DNA of 64,000 nucleotides from Halarcobacter mediterraneus (lineage in GTDB: Bacteria > Campylobacterota > Campylobacteria > Campylobacterales > Arcobacteraceae), in contig NZ_NXIE01000001.1 in NCBI RefSeq assembly GCF_004116625.1, positions 558,001 to 622,000 of the forward strand. The letters are read 5' to 3'. How positions within the stretch are numbered: the first letter of the stretch is position 1; each line of letters begins with the position of its first letter. Positions 24,010-32,498 of the stretch are shown piece by piece. The notes under the pieces were generated by a model. The model saw nothing but the letters and a program-made list of their open reading frames with translations. It was not told where the DNA came from and ran no database searches. A program made the translations under genes and the position numbers.

Positions 24010-25059
24010 ATGAAGGGTTTTGCAATGATGAGTATAGGACAAGTTGGATGGGTAGATAAAGAACGTCCAAATTGTGGTCCAATGGATGCAATATGTCGTC
24101 CGATTGCTTTAGCTCCATGCACATCTGATGTTCATACTGTATGGGCAGGAGCACTAGGAGATAGACATGAACTAATTTTAGGTCATGAATCTGTAGGAGA
24201 AATTGTAGAAGTTGGTTCTTTAGTAAAAGATTTTAAAGTTGGAGATAAGGTTTTAATTCCAGCAATTACACCAGATTGGAACTCATTAGCAGCCCAAGGT
24301 GGATATTCTATGCACTCAGGAGGTTTACTTTCTGGTTGGAAATTTTCAAATTTTAAAGATGGAGTTTTTGCTGAGTTCTTCCATGTAAATGATGCAGATG
24401 GTAATCTTGCTTTATTACCTCAAGGAATGGATTTAGCAAGTGCTTGTATGCTTGCAGATATGGTTCCAACAGGCGTTCATGGAGTTGAACTTGCTGATAT
24501 CCAATTTGGAGACAAAGTTGTGGTCATTGGTATTGGACCTGTAGGACTAATGGCTGTTGCAGCAGCTTCAATTAGAGGAGCTTCTGAAATATATGCTGTT
24601 GGGTCAAGACCAAATTGTGTTGCCTTAGCTAAAGAATTTGGAGCAAGTGAAATTATAAATTATCATGATGGAGATATTGCTGAACAAATTTTAGAAAAAG
24701 TTGGATTAGTAGATAGAGTAATTATTGCAGGAGGAACAGTTGATACTTTTGCTCAAGCAATTAAAATATTAAAACCTGGTGGAAAAATTGGAAATGTAAA
24801 CTATCTTGGAAAAGGAGACTCTGTAAATATTCCTAGAGTTGAATGGGGATTTGGAATGAGTCATAAATCAATAGTTGGTGGTTTAATGCCAGGAGGTAGA
24901 CTTAGAATGGAGAAATTAGCTTCATTAGTAACTTCAGGAAGATTGAACCCAGGAAAACTAGTAACACATACTTTTAAAGGTTTAGAAAGTGTAGAAGAAG
25001 CACTTTTATTAATGAAAGATAAACCAAAAGATTTAATAAAACCTTTAATTCTTTTATAA
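24010..25059 (+). CDS. NADP-dependent secondary alcohol dehydrogenase (zinc type)
   Basis: A 349-residue medium-chain dehydrogenase strikingly like the isopropanol dehydrogenases of Clostridium beijerinckii and Thermoanaerobacter (MKGFAMxxIG, GWKFSNFKDGVF, LLMKDKPKDLIK). The catalytic zinc ligands C37, H59, E60 and D150 fall at the same numbers as in those enzymes. G198, S199, R200 and Y218, known to bind the NADP phosphate there, are also present. It should interconvert small ketones (acetone, butanone) and secondary alcohols in the cytoplasm. The structural zinc lobe is absent, as in that subgroup. AAGGAG lies five bases before the ATG. It is monocistronic, between two terminators. Similarity to a mostly clostridial group makes acquisition by transfer possible. 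Confidence 0.92.
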   Translation: MKGFAMMSIGQVGWVDKERPNCGPMDAICRPIALAPCTSDVHTVWAGALGDRHELILGHESVGEIVEVGSLVKDFKVGDKVLIPAITPDWNSLAAQGGYSMHSGGLLSGWKFSNFKDGVFAEFFHVNDADGNLALLPQGMDLASACMLADMVPTGVHGVELADIQFGDKVVVIGIGPVGLMAVAAASIRGASEIYAVGSRPNCVALAKEFGASEIINYHDGDIAEQILEKVGLVDRVIIAGGTVDTFAQAIKILKPGGKIGNVNYLGKGDSVNIPRVEWGFGMSHKSIVGGLMPGGRLRMEKLASLVTSGRLNPGKLVTHTFKGLESVEEALLLMKDKPKDLIKPLILL

Positions 25060-25065
25060 AATATA

Positions 25066-25091
25066 TTTGTAGAAGTTTTTACTTCTACAAA
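25066..25091. terminator. Bidirectional terminator with a stop codon in its stem
   Basis: TTTGTAGAAG and CTTCTACAAA form a perfect 10-bp stem with a TTTTTA loop. Read on the minus strand, the TAG stop of the flavin reductase-like gene lies in the stem. It separates that gene from the convergent alcohol dehydrogenase. Confidence 0.75.
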
Positions 25092-25648
25092 TCAACCATA
25101 GCTTTAAAAAAAGCTCCACTTCTTCCTACATTTTCCACATGAACATGAAATCTTTCATCTAATCTTCCATCTTCTATATATTGTTTTTTTACTTCAAGTA
25201 TTATTGGTGTTGTCTTCCCAGGAATATCAACTTTTTGGTAAAACTCACAAAAAAGTGCTGTTTGAGTTGAACTTATCATAGGGGGAAAGTCATTAAGTGG
25301 TCTTTCTACTTCAATTTCATACTTTTGCACTTCACTATCTTCTTTATCTAAATTATTAGCACAAAGCTTTACTTGCTCTGTATTTTCTTTATTTACAAAA
25401 CATATAGTTGCTTTTTTATGTTTTAAAATATTATGTAAACTATCTTTGGGTACACCTTTTTCCTTTTCTCCAATTGATACAATTACTACAGCAGGATTAC
25501 TTGAAAGAGGAACAAAATAAGAAAATGGTGCAGCATTTATTACTCCATCATCTTCTGTAACAATCCAAGCAATAGGTCTTGGAACAACAGTATCTGACAT
25601 AATTTTATATCGATTTAAGTCATTTACTTCTTTATAGTCAATAATCAT
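25085..25648 (-). CDS. Flavin reductase-like (FMN-binding split barrel) protein
   Basis: A 187-residue protein of the flavin reductase/DIM6-NTAB family. RYKIMSDTVVPRPIAWIVTEDDG, INAAPFSYFVPLSSNPAVVIVSIG and KDSLHNILKHKKATICFVN are the FMN-binding landmarks. Relatives reduce free flavin or bind FMN in unidentified oxidoreductases. AAGGG lies seven bases before the ATG. It is convergent with the alcohol dehydrogenase and divergent from pepD. No electron partner is adjacent, so the physiological substrate is unknown. Confidence 0.85.
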   Translation of the reverse strand: MIIDYKEVNDLNRYKIMSDTVVPRPIAWIVTEDDGVINAAPFSYFVPLSSNPAVVIVSIGEKEKGVPKDSLHNILKHKKATICFVNKENTEQVKLCANNLDKEDSEVQKYEIEVERPLNDFPPMISSTQTALFCEFYQKVDIPGKTTPIILEVKKQYIEDGRLDERFHVHVENVGRSGAFFKAMVDL

Positions 25649-25739
25649 CTAAATTCCCTTATTTTAAATAAATTTTATAATAATAAAAACTCTTTATAAA
25701 TAGCTTAAAACTGTAGTTTCTATTTTAAAAACAATTTGA

Positions 25740-25745
25740 TATAAT
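25740..25745 (+). promoter_or_regulatory. Candidate -10 box of the pepD-mla unit
   Basis: TATAAT in TTTGATATAATCTTAG, 23 bases before the GTG start of pepD. The same TTGATATAATC context precedes fumC. Confidence 0.5.
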
Positions 25746-25767
25746 CTTAGCAAAAAAGGTATTATAA

Positions 25768-27063
25768 GTGAAAGATGTAATAGAAATCTTTAAAGAACTT
25801 ACAAACTTAAATAGATGTAGTGGAAACTATAATGATTTTATAAACTATATAAAAGAGTTTGCAAACAAGTATAATTATGAATGCTTAATAGATAATTACA
25901 ATAATATTTTATGTAAAAAAATAGATTCAAAAGCAATATTATGTATTCAAAACCATTATGATATTGTTTGTTTAATTGACAATTGTATTCCAAAAATTAT
26001 TGAAGAAAATGGATTTTTTAAAGCAGAGAATTCTACTCTTGGAGCAGATAATGGAATTGGATGTTCTTATATGTTAAACCTTATGTCACAAGATTATGAT
26101 TGTGAATTTTTATTTACAAGTGATGAAGAAATTGGACTTATTGGAGCTAACAATTTAGAGCATAAACTAAATGCAAAATATATGTTAAATATTGATAGTG
26201 AAGAAGAAGGTGAAATCTGTATTGGGTGTGCAGGGGGAGTTGATATTTTTGGAAAAACCTTTAATAAAGAAATTATAAAAAATAGTGATAATTATGAGCT
26301 ATATGAAATAAAAATTTCAAATTTACCAGGAGGTCATAGTGGAGTTAATATTCAAGAAAATAGACCAAATGCAATTAAACTGTTTGGAAAACTTGTAAAG
26401 GAAAATAGTGGTTTATTGTTAGACATAAATGCAGGAGAAAGAATAAATTCAATCCCTGTAAATGTAAAAGCAATAGTAGCCTTTAAATCTTATCCAAAAA
26501 ATTTCAATGAAGATTTTGTGTGTATAGAGAAAATAGATACTAAAAGCGAACATCTTACTGTTTGGAATAGTGATATTACTAATTTCATTTATACATTTGC
26601 CAATGGAGTAAGAGCTTATGATGAAAATTTAAATGTAGTTTTAGACTCTATTAATTTAGCAAAAATCACTACAAATATTGACTGTATTGACATTGAATTA
26701 AGTGCAAGATCAATGGACAATGAAAATTTAGAAACAATCAAAAAAGAAACAAGTGCTCTACTTGAAACTTTTGGGTTTGAAGTCACTACAGCAGGAAAAT
26801 ATCCAGCGTGGAAACCTGATGTAAATGAATTTACAAATGAGGTTTTAAATATTTATAAAACTTATGATTCTTCTGCTTCATTAGAAGCAATTCATGCAGG
26901 TTTAGAATGTGCTATTTTTAAAGATAAATTTCCCCATATGAAATTAGCTTCTATTGGTCCAAATATTTTTAATCCCCATTCAAATAAAGAATCAGTTGAA
27001 ATAAATTCTATTGAAAAGGTTTATAAAATAGTAAAAGAAATAGTTGATAAATTTAGACCTTAA
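25768..27063 (+). CDS. pepD: Aminoacyl-histidine dipeptidase (M20 metallopeptidase)
   Basis: A 431-residue cytoplasmic dipeptidase of the PepD group. The zinc-site segments are IQNHYDIV (replacing the commoner GHxDMV), LGADNGIGCSYML, LFTSDEEIGLIGANNL, INLDSEEEGE-like NIDSEEEGEICIGCAGG, LPGGHSGVNIQENRPNA and IHAGLECAIF. It is about 50 residues shorter than the Escherichia coli enzyme. The start is GTG, eight bases after AAAGG; no in-frame ATG lies nearby. Its stop is one base from the start of the Mla-type permease gene, an odd partner for a peptidase, so the four lipid-transport genes are probably read from the pepD promoter. Confidence 0.9.
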   Translation: MKDVIEIFKELTNLNRCSGNYNDFINYIKEFANKYNYECLIDNYNNILCKKIDSKAILCIQNHYDIVCLIDNCIPKIIEENGFFKAENSTLGADNGIGCSYMLNLMSQDYDCEFLFTSDEEIGLIGANNLEHKLNAKYMLNIDSEEEGEICIGCAGGVDIFGKTFNKEIIKNSDNYELYEIKISNLPGGHSGVNIQENRPNAIKLFGKLVKENSGLLLDINAGERINSIPVNVKAIVAFKSYPKNFNEDFVCIEKIDTKSEHLTVWNSDITNFIYTFANGVRAYDENLNVVLDSINLAKITTNIDCIDIELSARSMDNENLETIKKETSALLETFGFEVTTAGKYPAWKPDVNEFTNEVLNIYKTYDSSASLEAIHAGLECAIFKDKFPHMKLASIGPNIFNPHSNKESVEINSIEKVYKIVKEIVDKFRP

Positions 27064-27064
27064 T

Positions 27065-28141
27065 ATGAAAACTTTTTACATAAACAATAATTGGGAATAT
27101 CATAGTTTAGAAGAAAAAATAAAAGAATTAGAAAAGTTTTTTTTCTCTTTAAATAAGGAAGAAGTTACTTTTGATTTTTCTTCTTTAAAAAATATTGATT
27201 CTTCAGGAATAATACTTTTAATAAAATATATAAAACTTATAGAAAAAACATCAAAAGTAAATTTGAAAAATATTTCAAAAAAACATGAAAAAATGCTTAA
27301 TTTATACTCTTCAAACTATACACATGAAGAAAGTACAAAAGAGTATAAAAGTAATTTTATTGAAAACATAGGTAAAGAAGCAATTTCTAATAAAAATAGT
27401 TTTCTTGACTTTATGTCTTTTATTGGAAGAGTTTTTACTTTTTTTATATATTTAGTTTTCAATCCATCAAAATATAGATTTAAAGCAACTATTAATCAAA
27501 TGGAAATTGCAGCTATTCATATTTTACCTATTATTGCCCTTGCTCTTTTTCTTGTAGGTTTTGTAACTGCTTACCAAGGAGCTGACCAATTAAATAGATT
27601 TGGAGCAGCAATTATTGTAATTGAAATGTCTACCATGTCAATGTTTAGAGAAATTGCACCTTTTTTAGCAGCAATTATTGTTGCAGGAAGAAGTGCTTCT
27701 TCTTATACTGCACAAATTGGAACTATGAAAATAACAGAAGAAATAAGTGCAATGAAGACAATGGGTTTTGATCCTGATATTTTTTTAGTGATTCCTAGAA
27801 TTGTAGCTTTAGTAATAGTTATGCCTTTATTAGTTTTCTTTGCAGATATTTCTTCACTTTTAGGAGAAATGGTAATTACAAAGATACACTTAGGTGTTTC
27901 ATACACCCAATTTATTGATAGAATTTATGAATACGTTGAAGTTAGACATATTTTATTAGGTCTTTTTAAAGCTCCATTATTTGGTCTTTTAATAGCTCTA
28001 ATAGGATGTTATAGAGGTTTTCAAGTAAAAAGTGGAACAGATATAGGGAAATATACAACAAAAGCAGTTGTTGATTCTATCTTTTGGTTGATTATTATTA
28101 ATGCTTTAATTTCATTATTATCAATTGAGTTAGGATTTTAA
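27065..28141 (+). CDS. mlaE: MlaE-type ABC permease with N-terminal STAS-like domain
   Basis: A 358-residue inner-membrane protein. Residues 1-90 or so are a STAS/MlaB-like domain (VTFDFSSLKNIDSSGIILLIKYI). The rest is the MlaE permease with five to six helices and the conserved GRSASSYTAQIGTMKITEEISAMKTMGFDP cytoplasmic loop (positions about 205-235). MlaE proteins with MlaF, MlaD and accessory parts move phospholipids between the membranes. Fusion of the STAS domain to the permease replaces a separate MlaB, as in other Campylobacterota. I choose ATG 27065, one base after the pepD stop, over the in-frame TTG at 27044; neither has a good ribosome binding site, so translation probably depends on coupling. 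Confidence 0.9.
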   Translation: MKTFYINNNWEYHSLEEKIKELEKFFFSLNKEEVTFDFSSLKNIDSSGIILLIKYIKLIEKTSKVNLKNISKKHEKMLNLYSSNYTHEESTKEYKSNFIENIGKEAISNKNSFLDFMSFIGRVFTFFIYLVFNPSKYRFKATINQMEIAAIHILPIIALALFLVGFVTAYQGADQLNRFGAAIIVIEMSTMSMFREIAPFLAAIIVAGRSASSYTAQIGTMKITEEISAMKTMGFDPDIFLVIPRIVALVIVMPLLVFFADISSLLGEMVITKIHLGVSYTQFIDRIYEYVEVRHILLGLFKAPLFGLLIALIGCYRGFQVKSGTDIGKYTTKAVVDSIFWLIIINALISLLSIELGF

Positions 28142-28142
28142 A

Positions 28143-28889
28143 ATGATAAAAGTAAAAAATCTTTCTACTTCTTTTAATGATAAAATGGTACATGATAATA
28201 TCAGCTTAGAAATAAACAAAGGTGAAATTTATGGTATTTTGGGAGGTAGTGGAAGTGGGAAAACTACTCTACTTCGCCAAATCATAATGTTAGATAAAAT
28301 ACAAAAAGGTGAAATAACTATTTTAGAACAAAATATCAATAAATTAAAAATAAAACAAAGAGAGTTTATAAAAAGAAACTGGGGTGTTTTATTCCAATTT
28401 GGTGCCTTATTCTCTTCTTTAAATGTTGTAGAAAATGTTGGTATTATGTTAAAAGAGTATACGAAGCTACCAAAAGATTTAATTAATGATATTGCATATA
28501 CAAAATTAAAAATGGTAGGACTAGATTTAAAAGTAGGAAAACTTTATCCCGAAGAACTAAGTGGAGGAATGAAAAAAAGAGTTGCACTTGCAAGAGCTTT
28601 AGCTTTAGATCCACAAATACTTTTTTTAGATGAACCTACTTCAGGATTAGATCCAGCTAGTGCAAAAGCCTTTGATGATTTAATTTTAGATTTAAGAGAA
28701 ATGCTAGATTTAACTGTTGTAATTATTACCCATGAATTAAATACTATTAGAAATGTACTAGATAGATTTTCTATTATTTCAAATACAAAAATAGCTTTTT
28801 CAGGAACCTATGAAGAGGCATTAAATCTAAATAACGATACAATTAACAAGTTTTTAAAACTTTCAAAGGATAAAACTCTTGGAAAATAA
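28143..28889 (+). CDS. mlaF: MlaF-type ABC ATPase
   Basis: A 248-residue ATPase with Walker A GGSGSGKTT, Q-loop LFQFGALFSSLNV, signature LSGGMKKRVALARAL and Walker B ILFLDEPTSGLDP. The FGALFSSL and GGMKKRVALARALALDP sequences are typical of MlaF. It energises the MlaE permease on the cytoplasmic side. It starts one base after the mlaE stop behind AGGATTTTAAA and overlaps the start of mlaD. Confidence 0.94.
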   Translation: MIKVKNLSTSFNDKMVHDNISLEINKGEIYGILGGSGSGKTTLLRQIIMLDKIQKGEITILEQNINKLKIKQREFIKRNWGVLFQFGALFSSLNVVENVGIMLKEYTKLPKDLINDIAYTKLKMVGLDLKVGKLYPEELSGGMKKRVALARALALDPQILFLDEPTSGLDPASAKAFDDLILDLREMLDLTVVIITHELNTIRNVLDRFSIISNTKIAFSGTYEEALNLNNDTINKFLKLSKDKTLGK

Positions 28890-29811
28890 AGCTAGATATA
28901 CAGTTGTTGGGCTATTCTTAATTATTTTTGCAAGTGCTATGATTGCATTTGTTATTTGGTTAGCAAGATATGACATTGATAAAATCAATGCAAAAGAGTT
29001 TAGACTTTATAGTAAAAACTCCATTTCAGGTTTAACAGAAAACTCAATTGTTATTTATAAGGGCTTAGATATAGGAACTATTGAAAAAATAAGAATAAAT
29101 TCCCAAGACCTAGAAGAGATTGAAATTATACTAAAAATCACAAACCCAAATATTATAAAAGAAAATAGTTATGCAATAATTCAATCACAAGGTGTAACAG
29201 GAAATAAAATTGTTGAAATAGATGGAGGTACGCAACAAGCAAAACCACTATTTAAAGACAATAAAAAATTTGCAATAATTCCTTTAAAAAAATCTTTCAT
29301 TGAAAAGTTAACAACAAATGCTGATAGTATTGGTATAAAATTAGAATCAGTACTAAAAAGTTTTGAAAAAATGTTAAATGATAAAAATCTAAAAAACATT
29401 GAAAATATTTTAAATAATACAAATAAAGCTTCAAAAAACTTTGATACTACAATTACAAAGATTAATACTCTTGTAGATAGCTCATTATCAAATACTTTAG
29501 AAAAAATTGAAAAGCTAACAGAAAATATAGACCATATGGTAGAAAATGATGTGGAAAATACTTTAAATAATTTTAATAGCTTAAGCATTGAAGCAAAAAA
29601 AGTTATTGAAAGTGATATTAGATTATTAATTTCTGATTTAAGAGATACTACGAACTCTACTCAAAATCTAGATGTGATTTTAAATAAAGTAGAAAATACA
29701 CTAGAAAAGATTGACTCAACAGTAGATGAATTTAATCAAAATGGAGGGAATATGATTTTTAATACTAGAGCATTAGAATATGGACCAGGAGAGAAGAATG
29801 AACTTCCTTAG
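28879..29811 (+). CDS. mlaD: MlaD-like MCE-domain protein
   Basis: A 310-residue protein with one N-terminal membrane helix (VGLFLIIFASAMIAFVIWLA), then an MCE domain (about 38-115: EFRLYSKNSISGLTENSIVIYKGLDIGTIEKI, VTGNKIVEIDGGT in two pieces) and a long Asn/Lys-rich coiled-coil tail. MCE proteins form hexameric lipid channels in the periplasm; the tail may extend the needle. The start is a TTG with AAAGGA eight bases upstream, overlapping mlaF by 11 bases; it is the only start that keeps the membrane anchor. No MlaC-type periplasmic carrier is encoded nearby, which fits a tail that bridges more of the periplasm. Confidence 0.88.
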   Translation: MENKARYTVVGLFLIIFASAMIAFVIWLARYDIDKINAKEFRLYSKNSISGLTENSIVIYKGLDIGTIEKIRINSQDLEEIEIILKITNPNIIKENSYAIIQSQGVTGNKIVEIDGGTQQAKPLFKDNKKFAIIPLKKSFIEKLTTNADSIGIKLESVLKSFEKMLNDKNLKNIENILNNTNKASKNFDTTITKINTLVDSSLSNTLEKIEKLTENIDHMVENDVENTLNNFNSLSIEAKKVIESDIRLLISDLRDTTNSTQNLDVILNKVENTLEKIDSTVDEFNQNGGNMIFNTRALEYGPGEKNELP

Positions 29812-30415
29812 AATTTTAACTTTAGTAATATTTTTATTTTTATTTTCAGGATGCTTTAGTTTAACAAAAGAACTCCCTCCTCAAAAAACATATACTATAG
29901 GATTAAATAATAAAGAAATTAAAAAATCAAAACTAAACACAAAAAAAAGTCTTAAAGTATATGAACCAAAAGTAATTAATAGTTTAAATACAAAAGCAAT
30001 GAATTATATAAAAGACAATATTTATAAATCATCATATGTTCTAAGTAAATGGAGTGATGAACCTTCAAGAATGATTCAACAGCTAATAAGTAGTTATTTA
30101 AATAAAACTCAAATATTTGAATATGTAAGTAGCTCAGATTTAAGACTAAAAAGTGATTACAAACTTTTAAGTGAACTTATAAGCTTTGAACATATCTATA
30201 TAAAAAACAACTCCTTTGCAAGTTTAGAAATACGAGTTTTTTTAATTGATAATAAATCAAAAAAGACATATTTTCAAACTTTTTCATATTTAGAAAAACT
30301 TCCTGAGAATACCACAAAAGAGTATGTTGTAACTATGAATTCAATTTCTAAAACCTTTACAGAAGATTTAACATTATTTATTATTAACTCTTTAAATAAT
30401 CATACTATAAAATAG
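29798..30415 (+). CDS. ABC-transport auxiliary lipoprotein of the Mla-type system
   Basis: A 205-residue lipoprotein: MNFLRILTLVIFLFLFSGC has a signal peptide and a lipobox with the Cys at 19. The mature part matches the ABC transport auxiliary component family (PqiC/DUF330-like), with KSLKVYEPKVINSLNTKAM, SKWSDEPSRMIQQLISSYL and YKLLSELISFEHIY. It probably anchors the MCE tube at the outer membrane. AGGAG lies seven bases before the ATG at 29798, so an in-frame ATG at 29780 is rejected. It overlaps mlaD by 14 bases and ends the operon. Confidence 0.85.
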   Translation: MNFLRILTLVIFLFLFSGCFSLTKELPPQKTYTIGLNNKEIKKSKLNTKKSLKVYEPKVINSLNTKAMNYIKDNIYKSSYVLSKWSDEPSRMIQQLISSYLNKTQIFEYVSSSDLRLKSDYKLLSELISFEHIYIKNNSFASLEIRVFLIDNKSKKTYFQTFSYLEKLPENTTKEYVVTMNSISKTFTEDLTLFIINSLNNHTIK

Positions 30416-30447
30416 AATATTCATTTAATTTCTTTACTATTTTAGGA

Positions 30448-30453
30448 TATAAT
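30448..30453 (+). promoter_or_regulatory. Candidate -10 box of the Cache sensor kinase
   Basis: TATAAT in TTAGGATATAATTTAG, 17 bases before the ATG at 30470, implying a very short leader. Confidence 0.45.
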
Positions 30454-30469
30454 TTAGTAAAGGATAGAT

Positions 30470-32380
30470 ATGAATAATAAAAATGAATTAACAATTTTAA
30501 ATATAATAAAGTACGGTCCTATTGTATTTATAATCTCTTTATCATTAATAATTTTTGTATCTTTATATTTTAATTATAAGAATACTTTCTTGGAAGAAAA
30601 GAAATCAATTGAAAAACAATATATAGAAAAAAATAAATTAAATATAAAAGAAAAAATTGAAGCCACATATAGATATATAAAAAATGAACAAAAAACAACA
30701 GAAAAAAAGCTTCAAGAAAATCTTAAAGAGAAAGTTTATGAAGCTTATAACATTGCAATGAATATTTATAAAGAGAATAAACACTTAGATAAAATAAGAG
30801 TTCAGAAAATGATAACTGATGCATTAAGAACTATTAGATTTAACAATGGTAGAGGATATTTTTTCATATATTCTTTTGATTATGAGTGTATTATGTTACC
30901 TTTAGCACCACAATTAGAAGGAACAAACTTTTATAACTTTAAAGAAGGAAAGGGTTTATATCTAACAAGAAATATAATAAAAAGTCTTGAAAATAAAAAT
31001 GAATCTTTTTTAAAGTGGTGGTATTTTAAACCAAGTGATATGAAAACCCAGTATAAAAAACTAGGCTTTAATAAAAAATTTGAACCTTATAATTGGTATA
31101 TAGGAACAGGTGAATATATTGATGATTTTAAAAATGATATAAAGAAACAAGTTTTAGACCACCTTCTAAATCATGAGTATACAAAAAAAGGGTATATCTT
31201 TATTTTTGATTATGATAAAAATTATTTACTACATAAGGACGCTTCTTTAATTAATAAAAATGCCAAAGACTATAACGATAGAACTAGTTATAAAATTGTT
31301 GAAAATTTAATTAGCAAAGCAAGAAAAGAAGACTCTACTTATATAAATTATATTCAAAACAAAAGACCAAAAACTAATAAACCAGCAAAAAAAACTAGCT
31401 ATATTAAAAATATTCCTAATTGGCAATGGGTTATGGGTATGGGCTTTTATGAAGAAGATGTAAATAAAATAATAGAAAGACAACGAAAAATTCTAGAAAA
31501 TAGATTTGAAAATGATGTACTAAGACTTTTTATCTTTTCTTCTATTTTCACTATTATTTTATTAATGATTTCAGTAAGAATATCAAAATTCTTAGAAAAT
31601 AGATTTGATAAATACCAAGAACAAATTAGAAAAAACCTTGAAGAGATTACTCATCAACAAAATATCTTAGCACAACAATCAAAAATGGCAGCAATAGGTA
31701 CTATGATAGGGAATATTGCCCACCAATGGAGACAACCTCTATCTTTAATTTCAACTGCAGCAACAGGTATAAAACTAAAAAAAGAGATTGGGGAATTAGA
31801 TGATAAAGAACTTTTTGAAAATTTAGATTATATAAATGACTCTACTCAATACTTATCAAAAACTATTGATGATTTTAGAAACTTTTTTACAAGTAATAAA
31901 TCAAAAAAAGAGTTTTCTATAAAAGAAGCTTTTGAAAATACTTTTAATCTTATTAATGTTCAATTTAAAAACTATGATATAAAGATAATAAAAGATATAG
32001 GAAAAACAGAAATTTATGGAATACAGACAGAATTAGTTCAAGTTTTAATCAATATTTTAAATAATTCAAGGGATGAACTTTTAAAAGAGAAAATAGAAGA
32101 TAAACTTATTTTCATAAAAACCTACGAAGAAAATAACTTTTTGTTTATAGAAATAAAGGATAATGCAAAAGGCATAAGTAAAGAAGTCTTAGAACATGTC
32201 TTTGAACCATATTTTACAACAAAACATCAATCTCAAGGAACAGGTATAGGATTATATATGAGTCAAGAGATTATTGTAAAACATATGAGAGGTCAAATTG
32301 AAATGATGAATATAAGTTATACTTATGAAAAGAAGCAATACCTTGGAGCTCAAACAATTATAAAACTACCTCTTAAATAA
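30470..32380 (+). CDS. Cache-domain sensor histidine kinase
   Basis: A 636-residue membrane kinase. A helix at about 13-33 is followed by a periplasmic region with two Cache-like repeats: NGRGYFFIYSFDYECIMLPL with the later WYIGTGEYIDDF, and KKGYIFIFDYDKNYLLHKD with the later WVMGMGFYEEDV. A second helix lies at about 352-372, then a coiled coil, the H box NIAHQWRQPLSL with the phospho-accepting His, and the ATPase boxes NILNNSRDEL, DNAKGI, FEPYFTTK and GTGIGLYM. The HWRQPL kinase class is abundant in Campylobacterota. There is no response regulator next to it. The frame is followed by the class I fumarase gene with its own promoter, so a sensing role for organic acids is possible but not shown. 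Confidence 0.9.
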   Translation: MNNKNELTILNIIKYGPIVFIISLSLIIFVSLYFNYKNTFLEEKKSIEKQYIEKNKLNIKEKIEATYRYIKNEQKTTEKKLQENLKEKVYEAYNIAMNIYKENKHLDKIRVQKMITDALRTIRFNNGRGYFFIYSFDYECIMLPLAPQLEGTNFYNFKEGKGLYLTRNIIKSLENKNESFLKWWYFKPSDMKTQYKKLGFNKKFEPYNWYIGTGEYIDDFKNDIKKQVLDHLLNHEYTKKGYIFIFDYDKNYLLHKDASLINKNAKDYNDRTSYKIVENLISKARKEDSTYINYIQNKRPKTNKPAKKTSYIKNIPNWQWVMGMGFYEEDVNKIIERQRKILENRFENDVLRLFIFSSIFTIILLMISVRISKFLENRFDKYQEQIRKNLEEITHQQNILAQQSKMAAIGTMIGNIAHQWRQPLSLISTAATGIKLKKEIGELDDKELFENLDYINDSTQYLSKTIDDFRNFFTSNKSKKEFSIKEAFENTFNLINVQFKNYDIKIIKDIGKTEIYGIQTELVQVLINILNNSRDELLKEKIEDKLIFIKTYEENNFLFIEIKDNAKGISKEVLEHVFEPYFTTKHQSQGTGIGLYMSQEIIVKHMRGQIEMMNISYTYEKKQYLGAQTIIKLPLK

Positions 32381-32462
32381 GTATATGTGAATAAGAGTAA
32401 CTAAAATATATTAGAAATAAGATTTCTTAAACTAGCACTTCATATCATAAACACTAATTGGA

Positions 32463-32468
32463 TATAAT
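32463..32468 (+). promoter_or_regulatory. Candidate -10 box of the class I fumarase gene
   Basis: TATAAT in TTGGATATAATCAAG, 31 bases before the ATG at 32499, preceded by TTG. Confidence 0.5.
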
Positions 32469-32498
32469 CAAGTTTAAATTTATTCAAAAGGTTATAGA

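Noticed and set aside
24010-25059. Idea that the alcohol dehydrogenase belongs to the CoA cluster.
   Set aside because: It is 3.7 kb away behind three terminators and a chemoreceptor, with its own start signals.
29181-29588. A 135-codon minus-strand frame opposite mlaD.
   Set aside because: It is the antisense of a Asn/Lys-rich coiled coil, giving a Phe/Ser/Leu-rich protein with no start signal.
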